A stretch of 38,944 bases of DNA from the NCBI GenBank assembly GCA_963626545.1, contig CAVFYJ010000022.1, positions 1 to 38,944 on the forward strand, written 5' to 3'. Shown in pieces: positions 9,235-17,756 of this stretch (its first letter is position 1; the number at the start of each line of letters is the position of its first letter). The notes under the pieces were generated by a model. It searched no databases. It was not told the origin of the DNA and worked only from the letters and a program-made list of their open reading frames with translations. The position numbers and the translations under genes are program-made. Source of the DNA: Anthropogastromicrobium sp963626545. GTDB lineage: Bacteria; Bacillota; Clostridia; Lachnospirales; Lachnospiraceae.

Positions 9235-10287
9235 ATGGAAAAAGAAAAAATCTTAGAGGTAAAGGATTTAAAGGTATCCTTTGAGACCTTTCAGGGAAGC
9301 GTGCAGGCAGTGCGTGGCGTTTCCTGGCATTTAAATAAAAAAGAAACCATCGCAATCGTCGGTGAGTCTGGCTGTGGAAAGACGGTCACGATTCAGACGG
9401 TTATCGGATTAAATCCAAAGAAAAACGGCAGCATTAAGGGTGGAGAGGTCCTCTTTAACGGAGAAAACCTGCTTGATCTGACACCACAGCAGATGCGTAA
9501 GCTTCAGGGAAATCAGCTGTCCATCATTTTTCAGGACCCATTCACCTTCTTAAATCCGACAATGACAGTCGGTGAGCAGATCATGGAGCCGTACATGCAG
9601 CACTACAAGGTGTCCAGAAATGAGGCGAAACAAAAGGCGATCGAGATCTTAAAGATGATCTCACTTCCGTCCCCGGAGGAGAACATGAAGCGTTATCCGC
9701 ATCAGCTTTCCGGCGGTATGCGTCAGCGTATTATGATTGCAATGGCACTTATTTGCAATCCAAAGGTATTGTTTGCGGATGAGCCGACCACCGCGCTTGA
9801 TGTAACCATTCAGGCACAGATTATCGAGTTGATGAACGATCTGAAAAATAAGATTGATACCTCGATTGTGCTGATCACACACGATATGGGTGTTGTGGCA
9901 AATATGGCAGACCGTATTTACGTTATGTATGCAGGTCAGATCGTAGAGCACGGTGATTGTGATACGATCTTCCATCATCCGAAGCATCCATACACCTGGG
10001 GACTGTTAAGCAGTGTACCGCGTTTGGATAAAAGAGTCAGCGAAGATCTGTATTCCATCCCGGGTACGCCGCCGGATCTGTTGGCACCGCCGAAGGGATG
10101 TGCATTTGCTGCTCGCTGCAAGTATGCGATGAACATTTGTCGTACCAGCCAGCCGCCGTGCATTTCATTCTCTGAGCCGGATCATTATGCATCCTGCTGG
10201 CTGAGCCATTCGGAGTGCATCAAGCGAAACGGCGCGCCCGTCAATCCGGTAGAGTCACAGAACGCAGATGTACAGGAGGAAAACTGA
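9235..10287 (+). CDS. Peptide ABC transporter ATP-binding protein, DppD/OppD type
   Basis: The 350-residue ATPase drives peptide import from the cytoplasmic face. Walker A (GESGCGKT) is at 43-50. The Q-loop (FQDPF), signature (LSGGMRQRI), Walker B (LFADEPTTALD) and H-loop (ITHDMG) follow in the usual order. The C-terminal OppD-specific extension carries four cysteines (from GCAFAARC to QPPC); in related structures this region binds a 4Fe-4S cluster, so one may be present here. The stop overlaps the start of the partner ATPase by one base (TGATG), giving coupled translation and a 1:1 ratio. Confidence 0.92.
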   Translation: MEKEKILEVKDLKVSFETFQGSVQAVRGVSWHLNKKETIAIVGESGCGKTVTIQTVIGLNPKKNGSIKGGEVLFNGENLLDLTPQQMRKLQGNQLSIIFQDPFTFLNPTMTVGEQIMEPYMQHYKVSRNEAKQKAIEILKMISLPSPEENMKRYPHQLSGGMRQRIMIAMALICNPKVLFADEPTTALDVTIQAQIIELMNDLKNKIDTSIVLITHDMGVVANMADRIYVMYAGQIVEHGDCDTIFHHPKHPYTWGLLSSVPRLDKRVSEDLYSIPGTPPDLLAPPKGCAFAARCKYAMNICRTSQPPCISFSEPDHYASCWLSHSECIKRNGAPVNPVESQNADVQEEN

Positions 10288-11309
10288 TGGGACGTATAGA
10301 AAACAGAGAATCAAATGGAAAAGTGAATGAAAGATCGAATGGAAAAGTAAGTGGAGAACCGATTCTCGAATTGAAAAATGTAAAAACCACCTTCAAGGTT
10401 CCAAAAGGCATCTTAAAGGCGGTAAATGGTGTGGATTTGACTATCTACAAGGGCGAGACCGTTGGTCTTGTCGGTGAGTCCGGTTGTGGAAAGAGTACGC
10501 TCGGAAAGACCATCATGCGATTGTACCGCCCGGATGAGGGACAGGTATTGTTCGAGGGACGTGATATCTGGACGTACAAGAAAAAAGAAAAGAAAGAATA
10601 CACCAAAAATGTGCAGATGATTTTTCAGGATCCATATGCCTGCCTTGACCCGCTTAGCGTTGTCAGTGACATCGTGGCAGAGGGCATGAAGATCCACAAA
10701 ATGTATAAGGGACAGGAGTTGGAAGATCGCGTGCTGGAGCTTTTGAAAATGGTCGGCTTAAATAAAGACCATGCAAACCGCTTTCCGCACGAGTTCTCCG
10801 GTGGCCAAAGACAGCGTATCGGAATTGCAAGAGCGCTTTCGCTTGAGCCAAAGTTAATCGTTTGCGATGAGCCGATCTCCGCGCTGGATGTTTCGATTCA
10901 GGCACAGGTTGTTAATTTATTAAAGCGTCTTCAGCAGCAGATGGGTCTTTCCTATCTGTTTATCACACACGATTTGTCAATGGTGCGCCAGATTTCAAAT
11001 CGTATTGCCGTTATGTATCTGGGCTCCCTTGTCGAGATCGCAGACAGCGAGGATATCTATATTAAGAACCGCCATCCGTACACGAAGGCACTTCTTTCTG
11101 CCATCCCGATTGCCGATCCGACAATCGAGCGAGAGCGACAGAGAATCTTGCTTCAGGGCGACGTGCCAAGTCCGGTTAATCTGCCGCAGGGCTGTAACTT
11201 CTGCAACCGCTGTCCGTATGCAACTGAGCTGTGCAAGAAAGAAAAGCCACAGCTTCGTGAGATCGAGCCGGGGCATTTTACGGCGTGCCACAGGGCAGAG
11301 GAGATGTAA
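10287..11309 (+). CDS. Peptide ABC transporter ATP-binding protein, DppF/OppF type
   Basis: This is the second ATPase of the importer, 340 residues from the chosen ATG. I chose 10287 because ACAGGAGGA precedes it and it overlaps the upstream stop; an in-frame ATG 24 codons earlier has no such context. Walker A (GESGCGKS) is at 63-70, followed by FQDPYACLDPL, FSGGQRQRIG, the Walker B segment ending in CDEPISALD, and ITHDLS. A Cys-rich C-terminal extension (CNFCNRCPYATELC) matches the family. The first ~25 residues are an extra hydrophilic leader containing an eight-residue tandem repeat (SNGKVNER, SNGKVSGE) encoded by a 24-base duplication at 10311-10358. The gene ends three bases from the convergent regulator with no evident terminator between them. 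Confidence 0.92.
   Translation: MGRIENRESNGKVNERSNGKVSGEPILELKNVKTTFKVPKGILKAVNGVDLTIYKGETVGLVGESGCGKSTLGKTIMRLYRPDEGQVLFEGRDIWTYKKKEKKEYTKNVQMIFQDPYACLDPLSVVSDIVAEGMKIHKMYKGQELEDRVLELLKMVGLNKDHANRFPHEFSGGQRQRIGIARALSLEPKLIVCDEPISALDVSIQAQVVNLLKRLQQQMGLSYLFITHDLSMVRQISNRIAVMYLGSLVEIADSEDIYIKNRHPYTKALLSAIPIADPTIERERQRILLQGDVPSPVNLPQGCNFCNRCPYATELCKKEKPQLREIEPGHFTACHRAEEM
10311..10358 (+). repeat. 24-bp in-frame tandem duplication at the DppF-type N-terminus
   Basis: Two adjacent 24-base units (10311-10334 and 10335-10358) share the core AATGGAAAAGT and encode SNGKVNER and SNGKVSGE. They lie before the start of the ABC fold, so the addition should not disturb ATP binding. Confidence 0.75.
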
Positions 11310-11312
11310 CTA

Positions 11313-12551
11313 TCACGTCTCTGAAAGGAACTTCTCAATCTTGACGGCGGTCTGCAGCTGGAAAGTGATATCGGCATCATCGAGGGAGACACCGAGCAGC
11401 TTCTCCAACTTTTCGAGGCGGCCAAGAAGCGTATTTCGGTGAAGAAACATTGCATTTGCTGTTTGGACTTTGTTGCAGCGGCAGTGAAGCCACATGCACA
11501 GCGTCTCGTACAGATGAGCATCGTGTTCTTTGTCATATTCGCGGATAGGATCGAGAAAGCGTGCCGTGTATTCGCGCATGACGGAGGCGAGTGGAATCTC
11601 AAATAGAAGCTGATAAAAGCCAAGATCCGTGTAGGAGATTAGATGGCAATTTGCACCGAGCAGCTTCCATGCAAGCAGGCTTCGTTTTGCCTGAATAAAC
11701 GACTCTCGGATACCAAACAGACGCGAGCGGACATTGCCCTTTCCAGTGCAGAATCTGGCACCGGGGTATTGCTGTTCCATGCGAAGCGTTAGCGATTCAA
11801 AGAAGGTATCGGCAGCCTGCTCCTGTGAGTCGGTATTGACTGGGAGCACGAAGACGTTGGAACTGTTTCGCGCAACGTGCCAGCTGCTTCCTGTTTCCTT
11901 TGTCGTGATATAACCGAGCTTATTTGCCAGCATACGGAAAAATTCGGACGGTGTCTCTGTAAAGGAGGAGCCGTGTGTGGATTCCTGTTTCTGGAAATAG
12001 TCGGTGGAATTCATCATCTCAAAGATATATACACAGTATTTGTAGCTGGGCAGATAGCCGAGAAACAGCGCCTGATTGAGCGTTGAGAGTTCATCGACAT
12101 CCGTGTTCTGGAAAAACAGTGAGTACCAGAAGGTATTGGCGATCGTCAGATCTTTTTCACGGTCCTCGATCAGGTTGATGATATCCTTTGTGATCGAGTT
12201 TACATAAGCTAAGCTTGTGTGTGAGAAGACGGGCAGCTTTAATTCGTCGGCCAACTGGCGAATCTCGTCATCGAGATTTTCTTCGAGGATGTAGTGACGT
12301 CCGACAAGAAACAGGATACCCGCGGCATCGTTTTGTGCCGCGTCGCGGATCAGTTGGGCAAGCTCCACCTTTTCCACAACGGAGTTTGCACCATAATAAA
12401 TCAAAAATTCACCGCCGCTCACCCATTCACCGATCGGAGGACACAGGATCACGTAGGGCCATGTAACTGTCCGAGAGAGACCTGCGGCTCCACCGATTAG
12501 CTTCATGTGGGACAGGGACGGCAGCGATAATAAATCTTTTGCAGTAGTCAT
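11313..12551 (-). CDS. PucR-family transcriptional regulator
   Basis: The 412-residue protein has the PucR layout: an N-terminal sensor domain (about residues 1-125; LLSLPSLSHMKLIGG at the start is typical), a central GGDEF-like/CdaR region, and a C-terminal helix-turn-helix (about 350-405) with the family motif FLHRNTLLGRLEKLEKLLG. PucR proteins commonly activate purine, polyamine or amino-acid catabolic genes. I chose the ATG at 12549-12551 because AAGGAGG sits 7-8 bases upstream; an upstream TTG would extend it by eight residues. It is divergent from the amidohydrolase-TldD-TldE-OCD-MalY run, with only 75 bases between start codons, and converges on the importer operon. It is the obvious candidate regulator of one or both. 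Confidence 0.85.
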   Translation of the reverse strand: MTTAKDLLSLPSLSHMKLIGGAAGLSRTVTWPYVILCPPIGEWVSGGEFLIYYGANSVVEKVELAQLIRDAAQNDAAGILFLVGRHYILEENLDDEIRQLADELKLPVFSHTSLAYVNSITKDIINLIEDREKDLTIANTFWYSLFFQNTDVDELSTLNQALFLGYLPSYKYCVYIFEMMNSTDYFQKQESTHGSSFTETPSEFFRMLANKLGYITTKETGSSWHVARNSSNVFVLPVNTDSQEQAADTFFESLTLRMEQQYPGARFCTGKGNVRSRLFGIRESFIQAKRSLLAWKLLGANCHLISYTDLGFYQLLFEIPLASVMREYTARFLDPIREYDKEHDAHLYETLCMWLHCRCNKVQTANAMFLHRNTLLGRLEKLEKLLGVSLDDADITFQLQTAVKIEKFLSET

Positions 12552-12563
12552 AGAAGAAACCTC

Positions 12564-12576
12564 CTTGTCAGACAAG
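12564..12576. promoter_or_regulatory. 13-bp palindrome in the PucR/amidohydrolase divergent gap
   Basis: CTTGTC-A-GACAAG is a perfect dyad, overlapping the regulator's ribosome site. The gap is only 75 bases, so any protein bound here would affect both directions. No convincing -35/-10 pairs were seen for either gene. Confidence 0.4.
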
Positions 12577-12626
12577 TGTACGTGATTTCTGCGAAAATTT
12601 CAAGACAAAAGAAAGGGGAAACAGAC

Positions 12627-13838
12627 ATGAAAACTATCATTTATGCAAGAGTCATCGATTCCGTATCGGATACACCAATCGAAAATGGAATGGTCGAAAT
12701 TGAAGACGACCACATTGTGTATGTCGGAGAAAAGCGCGAGTGCAGTGACTCAGACGCGCAAGTGTTTAACCTTGAAGGAAAGACCGTTATGCCGGGCTTT
12801 ATTGATGCCCATGCGCATCTTTGCGGAGGCGAGAGCGTTCATAAGACAGGTGACACACCATATGATTTGCTTCTGACGACCGTTCGTGATCTGGAAGATT
12901 TGGTAGATGCCGGTGTGACAGGCGTGCGCGATATGAGTGCGTTTGGTGCCTCATTAAAGCGTGCGATTGAGGCGGGATTGATTAAGGGACCGCGTATCAT
13001 GCCGGGCGGAAGAGTCATGAGCATTTCCTCTGGTCATTGTGATATGAATCCGATGCTGACACCGGAAGAGTCCAATAAGCAGGATCTGATCGGATGCCTC
13101 GTGGATGGTCCAGAAGATTGCTATCGAAAGACGAGACAGCAGTTTCGTGAGGGTGCGCAGTTTATCAAAATCTGTGCGACAGGTGGTGTATCATCCGCGG
13201 TCGATGACTTCAATGATATCGAATTTTCCCCAGAAGAAATCCGCGTAATCGTAGAGGAGGCTGCGCGCCACAATACTTACGTTACCGCACACTGCACTGG
13301 AACGGAAGGTACAAAGCAGGCCATCAAAAATGGTGTAAAGTGCATCGAGCATGGCGTACTATTAGATGAGGAGTGCGTACAGCTGATGGCAGAGAAAAAC
13401 ATTCCGCTCGTCACCACTCTTTCCGTATCGCTTGGTATCGCTGATATGAAGGGCCTGCCAGAGCACATGATGAGAAAAGCCAAGGCACTCGGCGATGCGT
13501 CCAAGCATTCCTTCGCATTGGCACATCAGTACGGCATTCGCGTCGCACTTGGAACCGACTATTCCAACTCTCCGAATACACCATTCCACGAGATCGGAAA
13601 AGAATTTTACAGCCTGACACGCTGCGGCTACTCCAATATGGAAGCCATCAAGGCAGGTACCATTAACGGTGCGTATTTAATGAAGTCTGATGATAAATTC
13701 GGAAGCCTCGAGGCTGGAAAGCTTGCCGACCTCGTTGTAGTAGACGGTGATCCATCAGAAGATATTATGTTACTCGCCAATGCGGACCATGTGCGCCTCG
13801 TTATGATCAATGGAGATATAAAGAAGAATACGTTGTAA
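12627..13838 (+). CDS. Metal-dependent amidohydrolase (imidazolonepropionase/Xaa-Pro dipeptidase-like)
   Basis: The 403-residue cytoplasmic enzyme belongs to the amidohydrolase superfamily with a binuclear metal centre. Visible ligands are His62 and His64 (DAHAH), the probable carboxylated Lys181 (QFIKICATGG), His222 (TAHCTG), His242 (IEHGV) and Asp311 (GTDYS). The composite beta-sandwich appears at both ends (residues 1-55 and ~350-403, with the LADLVVVDGDP motif). This subtype (metal-dependent hydrolase A) includes proteins annotated as Xaa-Pro or Xaa-Arg dipeptidases and imidazolonepropionase relatives. GAAAGGGG precedes the ATG; a GTG 17 codons upstream would run into the regulator's promoter area. 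It heads a run of five genes. Hydrolysis of a dipeptide or cyclic amide is the likely reaction, with substrate unknown. Confidence 0.87.
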   Translation: MKTIIYARVIDSVSDTPIENGMVEIEDDHIVYVGEKRECSDSDAQVFNLEGKTVMPGFIDAHAHLCGGESVHKTGDTPYDLLLTTVRDLEDLVDAGVTGVRDMSAFGASLKRAIEAGLIKGPRIMPGGRVMSISSGHCDMNPMLTPEESNKQDLIGCLVDGPEDCYRKTRQQFREGAQFIKICATGGVSSAVDDFNDIEFSPEEIRVIVEEAARHNTYVTAHCTGTEGTKQAIKNGVKCIEHGVLLDEECVQLMAEKNIPLVTTLSVSLGIADMKGLPEHMMRKAKALGDASKHSFALAHQYGIRVALGTDYSNSPNTPFHEIGKEFYSLTRCGYSNMEAIKAGTINGAYLMKSDDKFGSLEAGKLADLVVVDGDPSEDIMLLANADHVRLVMINGDIKKNTL

Positions 13839-13859
13839 AGAGAAAGAAGGGAGAATGCG

Positions 13860-15242
13860 ATGATTCAAAAGGACGAGATCAGACAGGTATTAGAGGCCGC
13901 GTCCGCGCGTGGCATCGAATTTGCCGAGCTGTTCTTCGAGGACAGAGAAGAAACCAACATCCCGTGTGTCGAGACTGTGATTCAGGGTGTAAAGAGCCTT
14001 CGCATCTGCGGAGTAGGTCTGTATCTGATACAGGGTCTTTCCAACGTGTACCTGTACACCAATCAGGTGACCAAGCAGGCACTGCTCGATCTGGTAGAAA
14101 AGGGTGCACAGATGTTAGAATTAAAAAAGCGGGCAGCATCCGCCGGAATTGTCTTAACAAAGCAGTTCTGGTACAACCCATGCCCAGTCGTAAAATACCC
14201 GTCACAGATCAGCAATCAGGATAAGATCAATGTGCTCTTAAAGGCCGACAAGGCCGCAAGGGGCGCAGGCGTCAATGTGCGCTCACTGAATTTAAACTAT
14301 TTTGATACCGACCAGCGCGTGCTGATCGCAAACACCGAAGGTCTTTACACGACCGATCGCCGCGTGACTACCAGAATGCGCATGCAGGCCGTTGTCGCAG
14401 ACGGAGCCGATGCATATGGCACATGGGACGATTACACCAAGGCATCCGGCTTTGAAGCGTATGACGATGAATCTGCGTACATTGGATTTGCGGCCGATAT
14501 GGTACAGCGTGCCGATCGCATTCGCACGGCAGGTACTGTTTCACCGTGCACCGTTCCAGTTGTACTCGCACCGGGCGGCTGCGGAACACTCTGGCATGAA
14601 AGCTGCGGTCATTCGCTTGAAGCCATCGCAATTGCCCATCGCGCCAGTGCATTCGTGGACAAGATCGGAGAGAAGGTTGCAAGCGACAAGGTTACACTCG
14701 TCGATGACGGAACACTGCCAGGCCAGTACGGTTCGGCGGCGATCGACGACGAAGGCCATCCGATGCAGCGAAATGTCCTGATTGAAAATGGTGTCTTAAA
14801 ATCTTATATGTGTGACCGTTACTACGGCAAAGTTCTTGGAATGGCAAGCACCGGAAGCGGAAGAAGACAAAATTATACATATGCGCCGGTATCCAGAATG
14901 ACCAACACCTGTCTGGCAGAGGGAAGCGACGATGAGGACGAGATCGTGCGCGGCGTAGACAATGGCTTGTATGTGGAGAGCATCGGCGGTGGCTTTGGAG
15001 GTATGCAGTTCTCCCTAGAGGTAAAGGAAGGCTTCTGGATCAAGAATGGTCAGATCGACCGTGACCATCAGGTAAAGAATCTGATGTTGACTGGAAATGG
15101 AATCGATGTGATCAAGCGCATTGACCGTGTCGGAAAGAAGATAAAGTACGAAAAGGGTGGCTTCTGTGGAGCAAGCTCTGGACTGATTCCAACGACCACA
15201 CCACAGCCGATGGTGCGCATTTCCCATATGGCAATCGGATGA
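13860..15242 (+). CDS. tldD: TldD-type metalloprotease subunit
   Basis: This 460-residue protein is the catalytic half of the TldD/TldE peptidase. The zinc motif HExxxH is visible as H246-E-S-C-G-H251, preceded by a Gly-rich APGGCGTLW segment and followed by a SLEAIAIAHRASAFV-type helix. The heterodimer degrades unfolded peptides and in some bacteria removes leader peptides from ribosomally made natural products. The ribosome site GAAGGGAG lies before the ATG, 21 bases after the amidohydrolase stop. Its stop touches the beginning of the next gene region, which encodes the partner TldE, so a complete pair is present. Confidence 0.9.
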   Translation: MIQKDEIRQVLEAASARGIEFAELFFEDREETNIPCVETVIQGVKSLRICGVGLYLIQGLSNVYLYTNQVTKQALLDLVEKGAQMLELKKRAASAGIVLTKQFWYNPCPVVKYPSQISNQDKINVLLKADKAARGAGVNVRSLNLNYFDTDQRVLIANTEGLYTTDRRVTTRMRMQAVVADGADAYGTWDDYTKASGFEAYDDESAYIGFAADMVQRADRIRTAGTVSPCTVPVVLAPGGCGTLWHESCGHSLEAIAIAHRASAFVDKIGEKVASDKVTLVDDGTLPGQYGSAAIDDEGHPMQRNVLIENGVLKSYMCDRYYGKVLGMASTGSGRRQNYTYAPVSRMTNTCLAEGSDDEDEIVRGVDNGLYVESIGGGFGGMQFSLEVKEGFWIKNGQIDRDHQVKNLMLTGNGIDVIKRIDRVGKKIKYEKGGFCGASSGLIPTTTPQPMVRISHMAIG

Positions 15243-15274
15243 GACATCTTAAGATGACGAGGAAAGGCAAAGAT

Positions 15275-16711
15275 ATGAAAGAATGTATGAGAGAACTAAA
15301 AGCATATCAGGTGGCGATGCAGTCTCTTCCAAGTGGCTGTCTGGCGGCAGAGGCCGAGGCGGAAAAGCAGCAAAAGATCTCCGTTGAGATGACAGGTTCA
15401 CAGACCGGTCCGATGAGCTGCAGCGAGCAGACCGAGCTCTTTGTGCGTGCATCTGGCAAAAAGACCGGAATGGTCTACACACAAAAGCTGGATGCCGATG
15501 CAAATGAGGTGATTGCGCAGGCACTGACAAACAGCGAGGCTTCTGCGGCAGAACAGGCAGAGCTGATGGCAACCGCAGATTACTGGGAGAGCGATGAAAC
15601 AAAGGCTGAAACGAAAGCCTCCAATGAACCAACCGCTTCGGCTGAACCAAACACCTCAGACGAACCAACCGCTTCAAATGGCGGAGAGGAAAAAACACTT
15701 GTCTCCATCGAAACATTAAAGAACAAGGCAAAATCCCTTGCCGGACAATTAGAGGAAGGCATTGGACGTCCAGTGCGCCTTGATCTGTCGCAGACCATCC
15801 TTACGATGGGCGTTGTGAACACCAATAATATAGAAGAAACAGCTTCCGTGCAGCGCTTTGCAGCAGAGGTAGCTGTTGATGGATACGAGGGCTATGCGTG
15901 TGCACTCACGCTCGATGAACTGTCACCAGAGCCGCTGATTCATGAGTTTTCCAATCGAAGATTTTTAGAGGTACCGACCATTCCGTCTGAGGCTGGTGTG
16001 TATCGCGCGGTGCTTTCTTCACAGGCGATCAACAACATCTTAATCACCGCATGGCAGATGTTTACCGCAAAGCGTGCGCAGAGTGGAGCAACCCCGTTTG
16101 TGGGAAAGGAAAACACGAAGATTTTTTCAAATTGTATTACCATCCGCGATTACAAGGGCGGTGCTGATTCAAAAAATAGTGTGCAGTGCGGTTTCTCATG
16201 GGAGATGGACTGCGAGGGTGTACCAAGCCGCGATTTAACTCTTGTTGAAAATGGCGTGTTAAAAGGCTGGATGCACAATCTGTCCACCGCAGAAAAGGCA
16301 GGCACACGTTCTACTGGTAATGCGGGCCGCAAGACGCTTCTTAGCGGAAATATTCACACCGATATGGCAATCATACCAAAGAATTTTACAATCGAGTCTG
16401 GCAAGGCAAGCCTAGAGGAATTGATTCAGGCTTGCGGCGATGGCGTGTATGTATTTGAAAATTATGACCAGTTCCACGCATTAAACGTTGTATCCGGTGA
16501 TTTTGCATTCCCGTGTAAGGCAGTGCGCATCAAGGGTGGGAAGCCAGTCGGCATCATGGAAGGCTTGACCATGAATGGAAACGTGGCAGAGCTATTTTCA
16601 AATGTTGAACAACTGGGGCGTGATCGTGTGGTCAATCCGCTTGTTATGTATGACAGCTACACGGTGTCTGGTCCGGCAATGCTTGTAGGAACACTGAAAA
16701 TCAGCGGCTAA
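15275..16711 (+). CDS. pmbA: TldE/PmbA-type metalloprotease partner subunit
   Basis: The 478-residue protein is the partner of TldD. It shares the fold but lacks an HExxxH motif, as expected for TldE. Conserved late segments are present (SWEMDCEGVPSRDLTLVENGVLKGW; GNAGRK). I place the start at 15275 because GAGGAAAGG stands seven bases upstream; an ATG at 15239 overlapping the tldD stop would add 12 residues and is also possible. An odd insertion at about residues 105-145 is acidic and Ser/Thr/Pro-rich and contains four six-residue repeats (AETKAS, NEPTAS, AEPNTS, DEPTAS). E. coli TldE is about 450 residues, so this linker accounts for most of the extra length. Confidence 0.87.
   Translation: MKECMRELKAYQVAMQSLPSGCLAAEAEAEKQQKISVEMTGSQTGPMSCSEQTELFVRASGKKTGMVYTQKLDADANEVIAQALTNSEASAAEQAELMATADYWESDETKAETKASNEPTASAEPNTSDEPTASNGGEEKTLVSIETLKNKAKSLAGQLEEGIGRPVRLDLSQTILTMGVVNTNNIEETASVQRFAAEVAVDGYEGYACALTLDELSPEPLIHEFSNRRFLEVPTIPSEAGVYRAVLSSQAINNILITAWQMFTAKRAQSGATPFVGKENTKIFSNCITIRDYKGGADSKNSVQCGFSWEMDCEGVPSRDLTLVENGVLKGWMHNLSTAEKAGTRSTGNAGRKTLLSGNIHTDMAIIPKNFTIESGKASLEELIQACGDGVYVFENYDQFHALNVVSGDFAFPCKAVRIKGGKPVGIMEGLTMNGNVAELFSNVEQLGRDRVVNPLVMYDSYTVSGPAMLVGTLKISG
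15605..15676 (+). repeat. 18-bp in-frame tandem repeat, four units, within the tldE/pmbA gene
   Basis: Units run 15605-15622, 15623-15640, 15641-15658 and 15659-15676. Units 2 and 4 are almost identical (both carry GAACCAACCGCTTC), unit 3 differs by a few bases and unit 1 is the most diverged. Each encodes six residues, so the frame is kept. Confidence 0.85.
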
Positions 16712-16814
16712 AAAAAAACTGGAAAATGAAAATAGGCTAGGAAACAGAAAAACAGACTAGGAAACAAAATAGGATAAAGGCTAGAATAAAATCAGAAAGG
16801 CAGGTTTTATACAT
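16712..16814 (+). other. Purine-rich spacer with repeated CTAGGAAACA elements
   Basis: This 103-base gap between the TldE and cyclodeaminase genes contains short repeats (GCTAGGAAACA, ACTAGGAAACA, GGCTAGAATA). No hairpin terminator or clear promoter is visible. The 15-base string TAGGAAACAAAATAG at 16758-16772 recurs exactly at 25651-25665 in another operon spacer. Confidence 0.5.
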
Positions 16815-17756
16815 ATGAAAATTATTGAGCAGGAAGAGGTAAGAAAGCTTTTGCAGCCCAAAGACTGCATTCAATTGATGGCAGAGGCATTGAAAGGGCT
16901 TGAAAATGGCGAGTATGCTCAGCCAGCACGTCTGATCACCGTTATGCCGAACACAGCAAAGTTTGGCTTTATGCCAGCTTACGTTGGTGAATATTTTGGC
17001 GCAAAGGTCATCTCTGCATTTGCACCGAACATGGGAACCGAATATCCGTCTCACATCGGCTATGTGATGCTGTTTGAGTCCGCCCACAGCACCGTGGCTG
17101 GTATGATTGAGGCTGGCAGCATCACGGAGATTCGTACCGGTGCCGTCAGTGCTGCCGCTACTGATCTGTTAGCTAGAAAAGATGCACACAAATTGGCACT
17201 GATCGGAGCAGGTGCACAGGCACGTTCCCATCTGGCTGCAATCCGCGAGATTCGTGACATTACCTCTGTGACTGTCTATGATCTGTTCCCACAGGCAGCA
17301 GAGCGCTTTGCAAAGGAAATGCAGGAAAAGTACCAGGTTTCGGTTACCGTATGCAGTACCGTTAAGGAAGCAGTCGCAGATGCCGATATCATCTGTACGG
17401 TAACCCCGTCCAAGGAGCCGCTTTTGACAAAAGAGATGGTAAAGCCAGGTACGCATATCAATGCAGTCGGCACCTTCACACCAACCACCAGAGAGGTTTC
17501 CTCTGATCTTGTTGCCGCAGCACGTTTGTATTCCGATCAGACCGAGGCGACAAAGCGCGAGAGCGGCGAATACCTGATTCCGCTTCAGGAAGGTCTGATT
17601 AAAGAGGATCACATCGTCGGCTCCATCGGAGAAGTGCTGTTAGGAAAGGCACCGGGTAGAATGGATGACGAGCAGATCACCATCTTTGATGCACTTGGTC
17701 TTGCAATTGAGGATGTGGCAAGTGCAAAATATGTGTACGAAAGGGCAATTCAGTAA
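16815..17756 (+). CDS. Ornithine cyclodeaminase / mu-crystallin family protein
   Basis: The 313-residue protein belongs to the ornithine cyclodeaminase family, which also contains alanine dehydrogenases, ketimine reductases and N-substituted amino-acid synthases. The NAD(P)-binding motif GAGAQA is at 131-136. A substrate-binding Lys64 (GAKVIS) and the EIRTGAVSAAAT segment match the family, as does the length. The start codon follows GAAAGGCAGG at a somewhat long distance. Its stop overlaps the start of the next gene (TAATG), so it is co-translated with the PLP enzyme. Reduction or deamination of an imino or diamino acid released from peptides is the probable role; the precise reaction cannot be set. 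Confidence 0.85.
   Translation: MKIIEQEEVRKLLQPKDCIQLMAEALKGLENGEYAQPARLITVMPNTAKFGFMPAYVGEYFGAKVISAFAPNMGTEYPSHIGYVMLFESAHSTVAGMIEAGSITEIRTGAVSAAATDLLARKDAHKLALIGAGAQARSHLAAIREIRDITSVTVYDLFPQAAERFAKEMQEKYQVSVTVCSTVKEAVADADIICTVTPSKEPLLTKEMVKPGTHINAVGTFTPTTREVSSDLVAAARLYSDQTEATKRESGEYLIPLQEGLIKEDHIVGSIGEVLLGKAPGRMDDEQITIFDALGLAIEDVASAKYVYERAIQ

Noticed and set aside
10215..10286. N-terminal extension of the DppF-type ATPase
   Set aside because: The extra 24 codons lie within the preceding ATPase gene and lack a ribosome site; ATG 10287 has AGGAGG and a coupled overlap.
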